From Anaerolineae bacterium (GTDB lineage Bacteria > Chloroflexota > Anaerolineae > Aggregatilineales > Phototrophicaceae), in NCBI GenBank assembly GCA_022843745.1, contig JALHNB010000041.1, positions 1-63,265 on the forward strand: a stretch of 63,265 bases of DNA, written 5' to 3'. Of the stretch, positions 37,465 to 46,397 are shown one piece after another. Below the pieces are notes generated by a model, which was not told the origin of the DNA, did not search any database, and saw nothing but the letters and a program-made list of their open reading frames with translations. Both the position numbers and the translations under genes were made by a program. How positions within the stretch are numbered: position 1 is the first letter of the stretch; every line of letters starts with the position of its first letter.

Positions 37465-37533
37465 ATGCAAGTTTTTGAAGATAAGCAGAAGCAGATCAAG
37501 CAGACCAAGCAGACGGAACACACGTCTGGATAG
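37465..37533 (+). CDS. lysine leader peptide 2 (22 residues)
   Basis: A second short frame starts at ATG 37465 with AGGGA five bases upstream, and ends at TAG 37531-37533. Its middle is KQKQIKQTKQ: four Lys (all AAG, codons 7, 9, 12, 15) alternating with Gln. The last two sense codons (TCT GGA) form the antiterminator strand of the following hairpin. A ribosome stalled at the last Lys codon would leave that strand free; one at the stop would hide it. Confidence 0.6.
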   Translation: MQVFEDKQKQIKQTKQTEHTSG

Positions 37534-37594
37534 CTGCCCTGCGTCGAGAAAAAATCGCGCTGCGCCGTCCAGATACGATTGGACGGCGTTTTTT
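37525..37594 (+). promoter_or_regulatory. attenuator 2: antiterminator and intrinsic terminator
   Basis: Terminator: CGCCGTCCA (37563-37571) pairs perfectly with TGGACGGCG (37580-37588), 8-base loop, then six T (37589-37594), only 19 bases before the homocitrate synthase start. Antiterminator: TCTGGA (37525-37530) complements TCCAGA (37568-37573), extendable by one G-U pair. This alternative is weaker than in attenuator 1, but its position relative to the leader stop follows the same logic. Confidence 0.65.
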
Positions 37595-37613
37595 ATTTTG
37601 ATAACCAAGAGGC

Positions 37614-38768
37614 ATGATGCACAGACAACAACACCCGATTCACGATTTCCACATTATTGAATCTACTTTGCGCGAAGGGGAGCAGTTTCAGGGCGCACAT
37701 TTTTCGACTGCGGATAAAATTGAAATCGCTCAGGCGCTTGATGCCTTTGGCGTGGAATATCTCGAGTTATCGACCCCGATTGCGAGTAAACAAAGCGAAG
37801 CTGATCTGCGCACGGTAGCTGCCATGCCGCGCCGCTTTCGCGTACTGACGCACATCCGCGCCCGCATGGAAGAAGCAAAATTAGCCGTTGACTGCGGCGT
37901 TGATGGTGTCGATATTTACATCGGCACATCCGCCTATATGCGTGCCTACAGTCACGGCAAAAGTTTGCAGGAAATCATCGAAGTCAGTCGGGAGGTTGTG
38001 CGCTACCTCAAAGATCACGGAATAGAGACGCGCTTCAGTACCGAGGATACCTTCCGTAGTAATCTGGCGGATACCTTTACTGTCTACCGCGCGATGGACT
38101 TGGAAGGGGTTCATCGTGTCGGTGTGGCGGATACCGTTGGTGTAGCTGACCCGATGCGAACCTACAGCCTGATTAGCAGTTTGCGGCAGGCAGTTCACTG
38201 CGACATCGAATTTCATGGTCATAACGACAGTGGCTGCGCGATTGCCAATGCGCTGTGTGCGCTGCAAGCGGGCGCGACTCATATCGACACCACTGTTCTC
38301 GGCATCGGTGAGCGTAACGGCATCACGGCACTCGGCGGTCTGATCGCGCGTTTGTACACGATGGATCCTGAACTGGTCAAAAAATATGACCTGCCGCTGT
38401 TGCGCGAGATCGAAGAATTGGTCGCTTCTAAAGTTGGAATTGAGGTGCCTTTCAACACGCCGATCACAGGCCGGACAGCGTTTCATCACAAAGCAGGCGT
38501 ACACACCAACGCGGTTCTGCAAAATCCGACCAGCTATGAGGCCATCAATCCGCTGGATTTCGGCATCGGGCGCTCGATTGATCTGGCGCATCGCCTGGTC
38601 GGCTGGAACGCCGTTCGTGATCGCGCCGCAACGTTGGGTTTGGCGCTTTCTGAGGCTGACCTGCGCAGCGCGACGACTCAGATTAAAACGCTGGCTGATG
38701 CCGGACGTATCACGCTCGATGATGTGGATGCCGTGCTTCGTGGAATGGTGACGCAGGAGGTTGGCTGA
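37614..38768 (+). CDS. lys20: homocitrate synthase (lysine biosynthesis, AAA pathway)
   Basis: This 384-residue enzyme condenses acetyl-CoA with 2-oxoglutarate, the first step of the alpha-aminoadipate lysine route. It has the HMGL-like TIM barrel with [11 protein letters not shown] (metal Asp/Glu region and Arg), [15 protein letters not shown] (two metal His) and [13 protein letters not shown], which marks the Lys20/Thermus-type homocitrate synthase rather than LeuA (GERAGN). [12 protein letters not shown] lies near the C-terminus. A second ATG at 37617 is better spaced from AGAGG. The stop overlaps the next start (TGATG). First structural gene after two attenuators. Confidence 0.85.
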   Translation: MMHRQQHPIHDFHIIESTLREGEQFQGAHFSTADKIEIAQALDAFGVEYLELSTPIASKQSEADLRTVAAMPRRFRVLTHIRARMEEAKLAVDCGVDGVDIYIGTSAYMRAYSHGKSLQEIIEVSREVVRYLKDHGIETRFSTEDTFRSNLADTFTVYRAMDLEGVHRVGVADTVGVADPMRTYSLISSLRQAVHCDIEFHGHNDSGCAIANALCALQAGATHIDTTVLGIGERNGITALGGLIARLYTMDPELVKKYDLPLLREIEELVASKVGIEVPFNTPITGRTAFHHKAGVHTNAVLQNPTSYEAINPLDFGIGRSIDLAHRLVGWNAVRDRAATLGLALSEADLRSATTQIKTLADAGRITLDDVDAVLRGMVTQEVG

Positions 38769-40060
38769 TGGGCGCAACCTTCACCGAAAAAATTTTAGCT
38801 CGCAGCGCAGGTCGTCAATCAGTTCAGCCGGGGGATGTGCTGGATATTGAGCCGGATGTTGTCCTGAGCCACGATAACAGCGCCGCGATTGCCAAAACAT
38901 TCGCGCAGCTTCCACACGGGCGCGTCAAATATCCCGAACGGCTGGCAATCACGCTCGACCACGCCGCGCCACCACCCACGCCCAAACACGCGCAAAATCA
39001 CGCCGATGTGCGGGCGTTCGTGAAAGCGCAGGGTGTGAAGAATTTTTTTGAAGTCGGGCGCGGCATCTGCCATCAGGTCTTTAGCGAAGAAGGCGTGATC
39101 GGCCCTGGCATGATTTTGCTCGGCGCGGACAGCCACAGCACTCATCCCGGCTGGCTTGGTGCATTCGGTGCGGGTGTAGGGCGAACCGAAATTGCCGCGA
39201 TCTGGGCGACAGGACAGTTGTGGCTGCGTGTGCCGGAGACGGTGCGCGTGACGCTCACCGGACGGCTGAACCCTGGCGTGATGTCCAAAGACTTTACGAT
39301 TGCGCTCATCGGTCAGCTTTCCGCCGAGGGCGCGAATTACATGGCTGTCGAGTTCGATGGCCCTGGAATCGCGACCATGACACCGGAATCGCGCATGGTG
39401 CTGCCGAATATGATGGCCGAAATGGGCGCGAAAAATGCCTATATCGCGCCGGACGATGTGACGTGGGCATGGATTGAGATGCAGCTTCGTCGCAGTCGAC
39501 CAGAAACGGTTGATGAACGAATCGCCTATTTCCGCGAACGTGTACTCTATCCCGATGCTGATGCGAACTACGCTGAACAGCACACCGTCGATTTGAGTAC
39601 GATTGAGCCAATGGTTGCCCGCCCACACAGCGTCGATAACACGGCAAAAATTTCCGAAATCGCCGGGACGCATGTCGATTTTGCGTTTCTCGGAACATGC
39701 ACCAACGGGCGCTTAGAAGACATCGCCGCCGCTGCCGAAGTCGTGCGTGGGAAACATTTGCAAGCGCGTTTGCTGGTCATTCCGGCATCGGCGCAGGTGT
39801 TACAGGACGCTCTCGCGCAGGGCTACATACTCGATCTGGTTACTGCGGGCGCGACGATTGGCACACCGGGGTGCGGCCCGTGTATGGGCAATCATATGGG
39901 AGTTCTCGCGCCGGGTGAAGTCTGCATCAGCAGTGCGAATCGCAATTTCCAGGGGCGCATGGGCGAACGCAACGCCGAAATTTATCTGGCGAATCCAGCC
40001 GTTGTCGCGGCTAGCGCAGTTGCGGGCTACATCGTTCACCCCGCCGATATAATCACATAG
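38768..40060 (+). CDS. lysT: homoaconitase large subunit (LysT/LeuC-like)
   Basis: This 430-residue subunit of the 3-isopropylmalate dehydratase/homoaconitase family carries the 4Fe-4S ligands in FLGTCTNGR (Cys) and [12 protein letters not shown] (two Cys). [11 protein letters not shown] and the [13 protein letters not shown] region form the substrate site. It isomerises homocitrate to homoisocitrate with the small subunit. Start overlaps the homocitrate synthase stop by one base, so coupled. Assignment to lysine rather than leucine rests mainly on the upstream homocitrate synthase. Confidence 0.85.
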   Translation: MGATFTEKILARSAGRQSVQPGDVLDIEPDVVLSHDNSAAIAKTFAQLPHGRVKYPERLAITLDHAAPPPTPKHAQNHADVRAFVKAQGVKNFFEVGRGICHQVFSEEGVIGPGMILLGADSHSTHPGWLGAFGAGVGRTEIAAIWATGQLWLRVPETVRVTLTGRLNPGVMSKDFTIALIGQLSAEGANYMAVEFDGPGIATMTPESRMVLPNMMAEMGAKNAYIAPDDVTWAWIEMQLRRSRPETVDERIAYFRERVLYPDADANYAEQHTVDLSTIEPMVARPHSVDNTAKISEIAGTHVDFAFLGTCTNGRLEDIAAAAEVVRGKHLQARLLVIPASAQVLQDALAQGYILDLVTAGATIGTPGCGPCMGNHMGVLAPGEVCISSANRNFQGRMGERNAEIYLANPAVVAASAVAGYIVHPADIIT

Positions 40061-40165
40061 CCCGAAAGATGAGGTTGATCCTATGCTTTTGGGTGGGTTT
40101 TTGTGAGCCTCAAATTGATATAGTTGAATCGAAATTCTCAACACATCAATTTGGGGAAACGACAC

Positions 40166-40822
40166 ATGAGCGCGAATGAGATCAAAACGGAAGCGAAGGA
40201 AACAGGGCGGCTCGAAGCCTTCAGCGATGGTGTGATCGCGATTGCCATTACGCTGCTGGTGCTGGAAATCCACGTGCCACCCGTAGATGAAGGCGGTGCA
40301 TTGTTAGCCAGCTTGCTTGAACAGTGGCCGATTTATCTGGCATTTTTGTTGAGCTTCGCCACCATCGGCATTATGTGGATTAACCACCATCGCCTGTTCA
40401 CGGTCATCAAACGAGTCGATCATAATTTTTTAATTTTGAATACGTTATTGCTTTTGGGAATTACGCTCGTGCCGTTTACCAGTGCGCTTTTGGGGGAATA
40501 TATTGGTCATGAGGGTGAACAGGTTGCCGCGATGGTCTACAGCGGCGTGTTCGTGGTCATCGCCATCTTTTTCAATCTGATGTGGTGGTATGCGGCGCGG
40601 CACAACTGGCTAGATATGACCGGAGAAAGTTTGCGGATTGTGCAGATCACCAGCCGCCAATATCGGTACGGCCCATTGTATTATCTCGCGGCGTTGCTTT
40701 TAGCGCTCGTCAGTGTGCCGTTGAGCATCGGCCTGAATATTTTACTGGCTCTCTACTTCGCGCTGCCCGCAAACGTGGTGAGCCATCTGATTTTTCGAGA
40801 GGAAATGGAAGCGAATGTCTGA
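40166..40822 (+). CDS. TMEM175-family potassium channel (DUF1211)
   Basis: This 218-residue membrane protein has six helices. The family filter helix is [20 protein letters not shown] (residues about 16-35), followed by WINHHRLF in the next segments. Bacterial TMEM175 proteins are tetrameric potassium channels. The ATG at 40166 was chosen because GGGGA lies nine bases upstream; an in-frame ATG at 40124 lacks one. The gene lies between the two homoaconitase subunit genes and overlaps the small subunit by eight bases, an unexpected position with no obvious metabolic link. Confidence 0.85.
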   Translation: MSANEIKTEAKETGRLEAFSDGVIAIAITLLVLEIHVPPVDEGGALLASLLEQWPIYLAFLLSFATIGIMWINHHRLFTVIKRVDHNFLILNTLLLLGITLVPFTSALLGEYIGHEGEQVAAMVYSGVFVVIAIFFNLMWWYAARHNWLDMTGESLRIVQITSRQYRYGPLYYLAALLLALVSVPLSIGLNILLALYFALPANVVSHLIFREEMEANV

Positions 40823-41309
40823 ACATCGAGTCTGGAAATACAGCGATAACGTCAACACCGATGTGATTTTCCCCGGCAGATACACCTATACGGTCAGCCA
40901 TGATCCGTTGGAATTGGCGAAACATGCGCTGGAAGACCTCGACCCGCAGTTTGCCGGACAGGTGCAGCGTGGGGACGTGATTCTCGCTGGACGCAATTGG
41001 GGCAATGGCAGCAGTCGTGAACAGGCTGTCACGTGTTTGATTGCATCCGGCGTTCGTGCGGTGATCGCCTCGTCATTCGCGCGTATTTATTATCGCAACG
41101 CCATCAACAGTGGTCTTTTGTTGATCGAATGTCCGGCAATTGTGCCGCATCTGCAAACGGGCGATGTCATTACGCTTGACATTGAAAATGCGACGCTGAC
41201 ATGTGCGGCGGGGACGTTCGAATTTCCACGTTTGCCGGAATCGGTGCAGGGGATTGTCGAAGCTGGCGGCCTGATCGAATATCTGAAGGCGAGTTACAAG
41301 GCAGAATGA
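40815..41309 (+). CDS. lysU: homoaconitase small subunit (LysU/LeuD-like)
   Basis: This 164-residue swivel-domain subunit has [13 protein letters not shown] near the start, the family motif [14 protein letters not shown] (about 58-71) and [21 protein letters not shown]. In LeuD the corresponding block is NFGCGSSREHA. It completes homoaconitase with the large subunit. The start lies inside the end of the TMEM175 gene, indicating translational coupling. The operon ends here, followed by a dispersed hairpin repeat. Confidence 0.85.
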   Translation: MSEHRVWKYSDNVNTDVIFPGRYTYTVSHDPLELAKHALEDLDPQFAGQVQRGDVILAGRNWGNGSSREQAVTCLIASGVRAVIASSFARIYYRNAINSGLLLIECPAIVPHLQTGDVITLDIENATLTCAAGTFEFPRLPESVQGIVEAGGLIEYLKASYKAE

Positions 41310-41314
41310 ATATG

Positions 41315-41379
41315 AACCACATAGGCACAGAGAACACAGAGATTTAAGAATTGCTCAGTGACCTCTGTGACTCTGTGGT
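41315..41379. repeat. dispersed ACCACAGAG hairpin, copy B
   Basis: A 65-base imperfect palindrome: AACCACATAGGCACAGAG on the left and CTCTGTGACTCTGTGGT on the right. It is related to 35071-35140 and 55227-55286. It begins five bases after the lysU stop and may act as that operon's 3' end structure. Confidence 0.75.
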
Positions 41380-41387
41380 GAGAAAAT

Positions 41388-41570
41388 TTAACTCTCGGTT
41401 TCGCGTACCGGCCAGTGCGAAATGACGATAAAGGCCAGCGTGCCGAACAGCACCATATGGAAGCCCCAGGTATAAAATTCAATCTGCCAGGGTTGGAACA
41501 TTGCCACAATGCCCAAAAGCATCACAGCAATGACAATCCGTTCGATGATCTGGTGGATACGCTGGGGCAT
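41388..41570 (-). CDS. small two-helix membrane protein
   Basis: This 60-residue protein has two hydrophobic helices (about 11-25 and 37-52) with a charged N-terminus (MPQRIHQIIERI) and a short hydrophilic end. GGAG lies five bases before the ATG, which supports translation. It follows the oxidoreductase gene on the same strand but is separated by a repeat. Family not recognised. Confidence 0.55.
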   Translation of the reverse strand: MPQRIHQIIERIVIAVMLLGIVAMFQPWQIEFYTWGFHMVLFGTLAFIVISHWPVRETES

Positions 41571-41639
41571 GATTGTCTCCGTTAATAGGTCGTCCGATTA
41601 TTCGTTTTCACCTCATTGCACGAGAAATAAATCTTTATT

Positions 41640-41667
41640 CCCCCTCTCCAACGCATTGGAGAGGGGG
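41640..41667. repeat. CCCCTCTCC hairpin repeat
   Basis: A perfect 12-base stem (CCCCCTCTCCAA and its complement) around CGCA, followed by TGGGGGGTGAGG. A shorter relative with the same TGGGG-type tail lies at 53056-53081. It lies just past the stop of the minus-strand oxidoreductase gene. Confidence 0.7.
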
Positions 41668-41702
41668 TGGGGGGTGAGGTTGAGCGAATTTTCAGAGCGT
41701 TT

Positions 41703-42893
41703 TTAATACTTGATGTCTACGATACGGCCTGTCTGCGCGGACTGCATAATCGCGTCGCAGATGACGGCATTCTTGTAACCATCCACAAAATCCGCGCCGT
41801 AGGGGGCAACGTCTTTGTTGTTGACGATGGCATCAAAGAAATGGTGGAATTCGTGGACGAACGAATGCTCCCAGCCGATTATATGACCCTGCGGCCACCA
41901 ATTTTCCCAATACGGGTGATAACTTTCGCTGACGAGAACGTTGTGGAAACCGCGTGTTTCCTTCGGCTCCTCGTGCGCCCAGTAGACCTGAAGTTCGTTA
42001 AGGCGTTCCAGGTTGAAGCTAATGCTGCCATTTTCGCCGTTGATCTCCCAAGTCTGGCCGTTTTTGCGTCCATGCGCATAGCGTGTCGCCTCGACAGTGC
42101 CGAGCGCGCCATTTTCGAATTCCAGCAGCGAGACAACGGCATCATCGACATCGACTTTGCCCATGCCGCCTTTGCCGTCAGGACGTTCTTCGATAAATGT
42201 TTTGGTCATACCCATGACTTTTTTCGGTTCGCCGACCAGGAAGCGTGCCAGGTCGAGAATGTGCGAACCCAGATCGCCTAATGAGCCGCTGCCTGCGACT
42301 TTCTTATCAAAGCGCCAGGTCATCGGGAAATTCGGGTCAATAATCCATTCTTGCAGATAGGTCGCGCGGAAGTGGAAAATGCGTCCGAGCGCACCACTCT
42401 CAATAATTTTGCGTGCCTGCACGATGGCAGGAACGAAGCGATAGTTATAGGCGACCATGTGCTTAACGCCTGCCTTTTGCACGGCATCGAGCATCGCCTT
42501 TGATTCTTCAGCGGTACGCGCCAGTGGCTTCTCGCAGAAAACGTGCTTCCCGGCCTCGGCTGCCGCGATGCAGGGTTCAGCATGGGCATCGTTGGGGCCG
42601 CCGTTATCGAAAACCTGAATATCAGGATCGGCAATCATCTCGCGCCAATCCGTATAGGCCTTTTCGTAGCCATAGCGTTTAGCTGCTTCTTTGACTGCTT
42701 CGACATTACGTCCGGCGATGCCCACCAAACGCGGGATCGCGACAGGGGGATACATCATGTAGGGCAGTTTCTTGAAAGCGTTGGAGTGCGCTTTTCCCAT
42801 AAAGGCATAACCGAGAATCCCGATGCCGAGGGTAGGTGCGTCTCCGCTGGCTTTCGCGCCAGCCATCGTAACAAAACCGACTTGATCGCTCAT
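41703..42893 (-). CDS. Gfo/Idh/MocA-family oxidoreductase of the sugar import operon
   Basis: This 396-residue NAD(P)-dependent dehydrogenase has a Rossmann motif GILGYAFMGKAH, the motif FCEKPLARTAEE (Lys-Pro) and GSLGDLGSHILDLARF with the catalytic-region His. AAGGAG stands about nine bases before the ATG. It follows a sugar-phosphate isomerase gene in the importer operon, so the two probably act on the imported compound, a sugar acid or cyclitol such as inositol. The exact substrate is not predictable. Confidence 0.88.
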   Translation of the reverse strand: MSDQVGFVTMAGAKASGDAPTLGIGILGYAFMGKAHSNAFKKLPYMMYPPVAIPRLVGIAGRNVEAVKEAAKRYGYEKAYTDWREMIADPDIQVFDNGGPNDAHAEPCIAAAEAGKHVFCEKPLARTAEESKAMLDAVQKAGVKHMVAYNYRFVPAIVQARKIIESGALGRIFHFRATYLQEWIIDPNFPMTWRFDKKVAGSGSLGDLGSHILDLARFLVGEPKKVMGMTKTFIEERPDGKGGMGKVDVDDAVVSLLEFENGALGTVEATRYAHGRKNGQTWEINGENGSISFNLERLNELQVYWAHEEPKETRGFHNVLVSESYHPYWENWWPQGHIIGWEHSFVHEFHHFFDAIVNNKDVAPYGADFVDGYKNAVICDAIMQSAQTGRIVDIKY

Positions 42894-42921
42894 TTAAATT
42901 TTTCTCCTTAAATGTGGGGTT

Positions 42922-42974
42922 GTACAGGGCGAAGCGACCAACGGAAATCCCTTTGGGATGCGCCTCGCCCCTAC
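42922..42974. repeat. GTAGGGGCGA-type hairpin, diverged
   Basis: Left arm GTACAGGGCGAAGCG (42922-42936) and right arm CGCCTCGCCCCTAC (42961-42974) are complementary except for one insertion and one mismatch. Its outer arm resembles the perfect palindrome at 48275-48302. It fills the gap between the isomerase and oxidoreductase genes. Confidence 0.6.
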
Positions 42975-42984
42975 CATTGAATAT

Positions 42985-43989
42985 TTAATCTTTCGATGCG
43001 AAGGCCGCGTCAAATGCCAACGACGACGACTTGAAATCGGTCTTTTTGATGATTTGAACAGCTTCTGTCGCGCCATGTTCGCGATCCATGCCGCTGTCTT
43101 CCCATTCCACTGACAACGGGCCAGTATAAAGAATACGGTTCAACGCGCGAATGATTCTTTCGAGGTTGATATCACCATGACCGGGCGAGATGAAATCCCA
43201 ACCACGACGATGATCGCCGAAGGAAAGGTGCGAACCCAGAATGCTGCTGTGTCCATCCAGGTTCACTTTCGAGTCCTTGACGTGGACGTGATAAATGCGC
43301 TCTGGGAAAGCGTTGATGAAATTAACCGGATCGAACAACTGGTGAACGAAGTGGCTGGGATCGAAGTTAAAACCGAATGTTGTACGATTGTTGAGAGCTT
43401 CCAACGTTCGCTGCGCGGTATAGATGTCATAGGCAATTTCGGCTGGATGAGCTTCCAGAGCGAAGCGGATGCCGCTTTGGTCGAAAACATCGAGAATCGG
43501 ATTCCAGCGATCCGCGAATTCGCGGAAACCCGCGTCAATCATATCCTGTGAGGTCGGGGGGAAGGGGTACAGCATGTGCCAGACCGGGCTGCCCGTGAAG
43601 CCATTGACGACATTCACACCGAACAATTTGGCCGCCCGTGCCGTGTTTGCGATTTCCTCAGCAGCGCGTTTTCTCACACCTTCGGGATCGCCATCGTCCC
43701 AGAGTCGCGCTGGCAGAATAGCCTTGTGCCGTCCGTCGATGATGGCATCGGCGACGCATTGACCAACAAGGTGGTTGCTGATCGCGAAGCACTTCAGGCC
43801 ATGTTTTTCCAGAATATCCCAACGACTTTTGACATAGCCATCCTGCGATAGGGCTTTGTCAACTTCAAAATGATCGCCCCAGCAGGCCAGTTCCAGGCCG
43901 TCATAGCCAAAGCTTTTGGCTTTCTCGGCCAATTTTTCCAGTGGAAGATCCGCCCATTGTCCGGTAAAGAGCGTAACAGGTCTCGACAT
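42985..43989 (-). CDS. sugar phosphate isomerase/epimerase (xylose-isomerase-like barrel)
   Basis: This 334-residue AP-endonuclease-2/xylose-isomerase-like TIM barrel carries [13 protein letters not shown], the metal-ligand Glu in [21 protein letters not shown] (Asp and His) and [10 protein letters not shown] (His and Asp), ending with [13 protein letters not shown] (Glu). AAAGGAG lies about 12 bases before the ATG. Related enzymes epimerise or isomerise inositol or keto-sugar intermediates. It pairs with the oxidoreductase gene immediately downstream. Confidence 0.85.
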   Translation of the reverse strand: MSRPVTLFTGQWADLPLEKLAEKAKSFGYDGLELACWGDHFEVDKALSQDGYVKSRWDILEKHGLKCFAISNHLVGQCVADAIIDGRHKAILPARLWDDGDPEGVRKRAAEEIANTARAAKLFGVNVVNGFTGSPVWHMLYPFPPTSQDMIDAGFREFADRWNPILDVFDQSGIRFALEAHPAEIAYDIYTAQRTLEALNNRTTFGFNFDPSHFVHQLFDPVNFINAFPERIYHVHVKDSKVNLDGHSSILGSHLSFGDHRRGWDFISPGHGDINLERIIRALNRILYTGPLSVEWEDSGMDREHGATEAVQIIKKTDFKSSSLAFDAAFASKD

Positions 43990-44169
43990 GATGGAAATTT
44001 CTCCTTTGAAATAAGCATTTTGCTTCAGCGGTTATCAGGCCGCTTGTAATGGTTAATCAGTAAGAATAAGAATTTAACGCAAACACGCAAAGTAACGCAA
44101 TGAATTTTCTATAATTTGGCTATCCTCATAATAAAATTTATTTTCTCTCTTCTGCGGTAGCGGTGACGC

Positions 44170-45261
44170 TTAAATAATAATCTCGCCAGACGACTTATCA
44201 AACACATGGAATCGCTCAGAGTCGAATTGCATTCCGAGTGAATCTCCACTGGCAGCCTCAAAATTTGGCGCGACTTTGACTTTGATAATTTCGCTGCCCA
44301 GGCGCATATCGACAATTGTGCGATCCCCTAACGGCTCGACCACGTAAACTTCAGCACGAATCATATCCGTTTCAGCTTCGTTTGATAGCTCGACATCTTC
44401 GGGGCGAATGCCGAATACCGCTTCTCCGCCGCCTTTGTGCTGTGCTACCTTTTCAAACAGGCTGCGTGTCAGCGAAATGCGCCACAAATCGTCTTTGCCA
44501 ACGATGACGCGGGCGTTTTTGTCGATGCGGCAGTCCAGAAAATTCATACGTGGGTTGCCGACGAATCCCGCTACGAACAGATTCGCCGGGTGGTTATAGA
44601 CATTTTCCGGCGTATCGACCTGCTGCAAAACCCCGTGATCGAGGATGGCGATCCGGTCTGCCATCGACATCGCTTCAACCTGATCGTTGGTGACATAAAA
44701 AAATGTTGCGGCAAGCTCGTTTTGCAGCCGTTTGAGTTCGGCGCGCATTTCGACTCGTAGGGTAAAATCCAGATTGGTCAGCGGCTCGTCCATCAAAAAC
44801 AGACGCGGCTGCCGCACCATCGCCCGACCCAAAGCGACACGCTGCTGCTGGCCGCCGGAAAGCTGCGCCGGACGGCGGTTAAGCAGACCGTCGATTGCCA
44901 GCTTTCGCGCGATTTCGTTGACACGCTGTTCGATTTCTGTCTGCGAGAGCTTGCGGGCTTCCAGCGGAAAGGACATATTTTGAAAAACCGTTTTGCGCGG
45001 GTAGAGCGCGTAACTCTGGAACACAAACGCCACATCGCGCTCTGCCGGAGAAAGCTTAGTAATCAGTCTGCCATCCATCTCAATCGTACCCTGATTGGGC
45101 TTTTCCAGGCCCGCTACGCAGCGCAGAGTCGTTGTTTTTCCCGCGCCCGTTGGCCCAAGCAAGATCAAAAATTCGCTGTCCTTAATCGTCAGCGAGACGT
45201 TTGAGAGGGCGGCGGTCTTGCCAAAATTTTTCGAAAGTTTCTCGATAACTAAACCCGCCAT
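44170..45261 (-). CDS. MalK/UgpC-type importer ATPase with Asn in the H-loop
   Basis: This 363-residue ATPase of a sugar importer has Walker A GPTGAGKTT (36-44), Q-loop FVFQSYALYP, signature LSGGQQQRVALGRA and Walker B FLMDEPLTNLD. The H-loop reads YVTNDQVEAM: the switch His is Asn (codon AAC). The C-terminal OB-fold regulatory domain is complete. It starts one base after the stop of its partner. Alone it should be a poor ATPase; paired with the next gene's product it may form one working and one degenerate site. Confidence 0.9.
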   Translation of the reverse strand: MAGLVIEKLSKNFGKTAALSNVSLTIKDSEFLILLGPTGAGKTTTLRCVAGLEKPNQGTIEMDGRLITKLSPAERDVAFVFQSYALYPRKTVFQNMSFPLEARKLSQTEIEQRVNEIARKLAIDGLLNRRPAQLSGGQQQRVALGRAMVRQPRLFLMDEPLTNLDFTLRVEMRAELKRLQNELAATFFYVTNDQVEAMSMADRIAILDHGVLQQVDTPENVYNHPANLFVAGFVGNPRMNFLDCRIDKNARVIVGKDDLWRISLTRSLFEKVAQHKGGGEAVFGIRPEDVELSNEAETDMIRAEVYVVEPLGDRTIVDMRLGSEIIKVKVAPNFEAASGDSLGMQFDSERFHVFDKSSGEIII

Positions 45262-45262
45262 A

Positions 45263-46354
45263 TTACACCGCCTGTCCAGTCACCCGGTCAAACAGGTGGA
45301 TGCGATTGAGGTTGATGGCGACTCCGACAGGCTCACCGGGACGGAAAATCTGGCGCGGTGGAGTCTTGACTGCCATGCGATATTGTCCCATATCCATATC
45401 ATAGATGGTTTCATCGCCCAGCGGTTCGCGGACGGCGACTGTTCCGCGTAGTTGGGCGCTGTCGTCATTGACTAGCCGCGCATCTTCTGACCGGATGCCG
45501 AAAACGACTTCTTTGGTATTTGCGAGACGGTTCGCGTAGGACGGATCGAGTGTCAGCCGAAAAGTGTTCTCGATTCCCTGTAAGTGATGCCCATCGACAA
45601 CTTTGCAAGCGACAGTGTTCATCGGCGGGCTGCCGATAAAGGTCGCGACAAACAGCGTTTTGGGATGATTGTAAATTTCCAGCGGCGTATCGACCTGTTG
45701 TAAAACGCCCATGCTCATCACGGCGATACGGTGGCTCATGGACATCGCCTCGACCTGATCGTGCGTGACATAGAGCATGGTCGTGCCAAGCTCCTGCTGA
45801 AGATGCTTGAGTTCGACCCGCATTTCTGAGCGCAGGCTTGCATCAAGATTGGTCAACGGCTCATCCATCAGAAAGACCTGTGGTTGGCGCACGATCGCGC
45901 GTCCCAGCGCCACACGCTGCTGCTCACCACTTGGCAGGCGGTTCGGGCGACGGTTGAGAACATGCTCAATTTTCAGACGGCTGGCGACCCGCCGAACCTG
46001 CTCATCGACTTCCGATTTGGACATATTTTGCGCACGCAGCGGAAATGAGATGTTATCGTACACGCTCAGGTGTGGATAAAGCGCGTAAAACTGGAACACG
46101 AAGGCGATGTCCCGATCTCCCGGCGGCAGGTCATTGACGGATCGATCTCCGATGAATATTTCGCCGGAGGTGGCGCGTTCTAACCCCGCGACCATGCGCA
46201 GAGTCGTCGTTTTGCCGCACCCGCTGGGGCCAAGCAGCACCAGAAACTCGCCGTCGGCTACGTCCAGATCAAGGTCTTTGACCGCCATAACCGCGTCATT
46301 TTTTTTGCTTTCGCCAAAGCGTTTGCTGACATTTTTTAAACGAACATCAGCCAT
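45263..46354 (-). CDS. MalK/UgpC-type importer ATPase with altered signature
   Basis: This 363-residue ATPase has canonical Walker A GPSGCGKTT, Q-loop FVFQFYALYP, Walker B FLMDEPLTNLD and H-loop YVTHDQVEAM, but the signature is LPSGEQQRVALGRA: the LSGGQ Ser and first Gly are replaced. The C-terminal regulatory domain is complete. In an ABC dimer its signature would face the Walker A site of the partner whose H-loop is Asn, so both defects fall on the same composite site. It lies downstream of the MalG-like permease. Confidence 0.9.
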   Translation of the reverse strand: MADVRLKNVSKRFGESKKNDAVMAVKDLDLDVADGEFLVLLGPSGCGKTTTLRMVAGLERATSGEIFIGDRSVNDLPPGDRDIAFVFQFYALYPHLSVYDNISFPLRAQNMSKSEVDEQVRRVASRLKIEHVLNRRPNRLPSGEQQRVALGRAIVRQPQVFLMDEPLTNLDASLRSEMRVELKHLQQELGTTMLYVTHDQVEAMSMSHRIAVMSMGVLQQVDTPLEIYNHPKTLFVATFIGSPPMNTVACKVVDGHHLQGIENTFRLTLDPSYANRLANTKEVVFGIRSEDARLVNDDSAQLRGTVAVREPLGDETIYDMDMGQYRMAVKTPPRQIFRPGEPVGVAINLNRIHLFDRVTGQAV

Positions 46355-46397
46355 AAATAACGTCTCTAATCATAATGATGTCTCTAATCTTGTCTCT

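Noticed and set aside
37190-37613. T-box or lysine riboswitch upstream of homocitrate synthase
   Set aside because: No T-box consensus (TGGNACCGCG) and no room for the conserved five-helix L-box core; the two short frames with terminators explain the region better.
37614-38768. 2-isopropylmalate synthase (leucine) instead of homocitrate synthase
   Set aside because: GERNGIT motif and Lys-rich leaders favour the Lys20 type; LeuA would have GERAGN and a C-terminal allosteric domain, absent in this 384-residue protein.
37881-39673. Long minus-strand frames (298 and 284 codons)
   Set aside because: Antisense to homocitrate synthase and homoaconitase, both with clear motifs.
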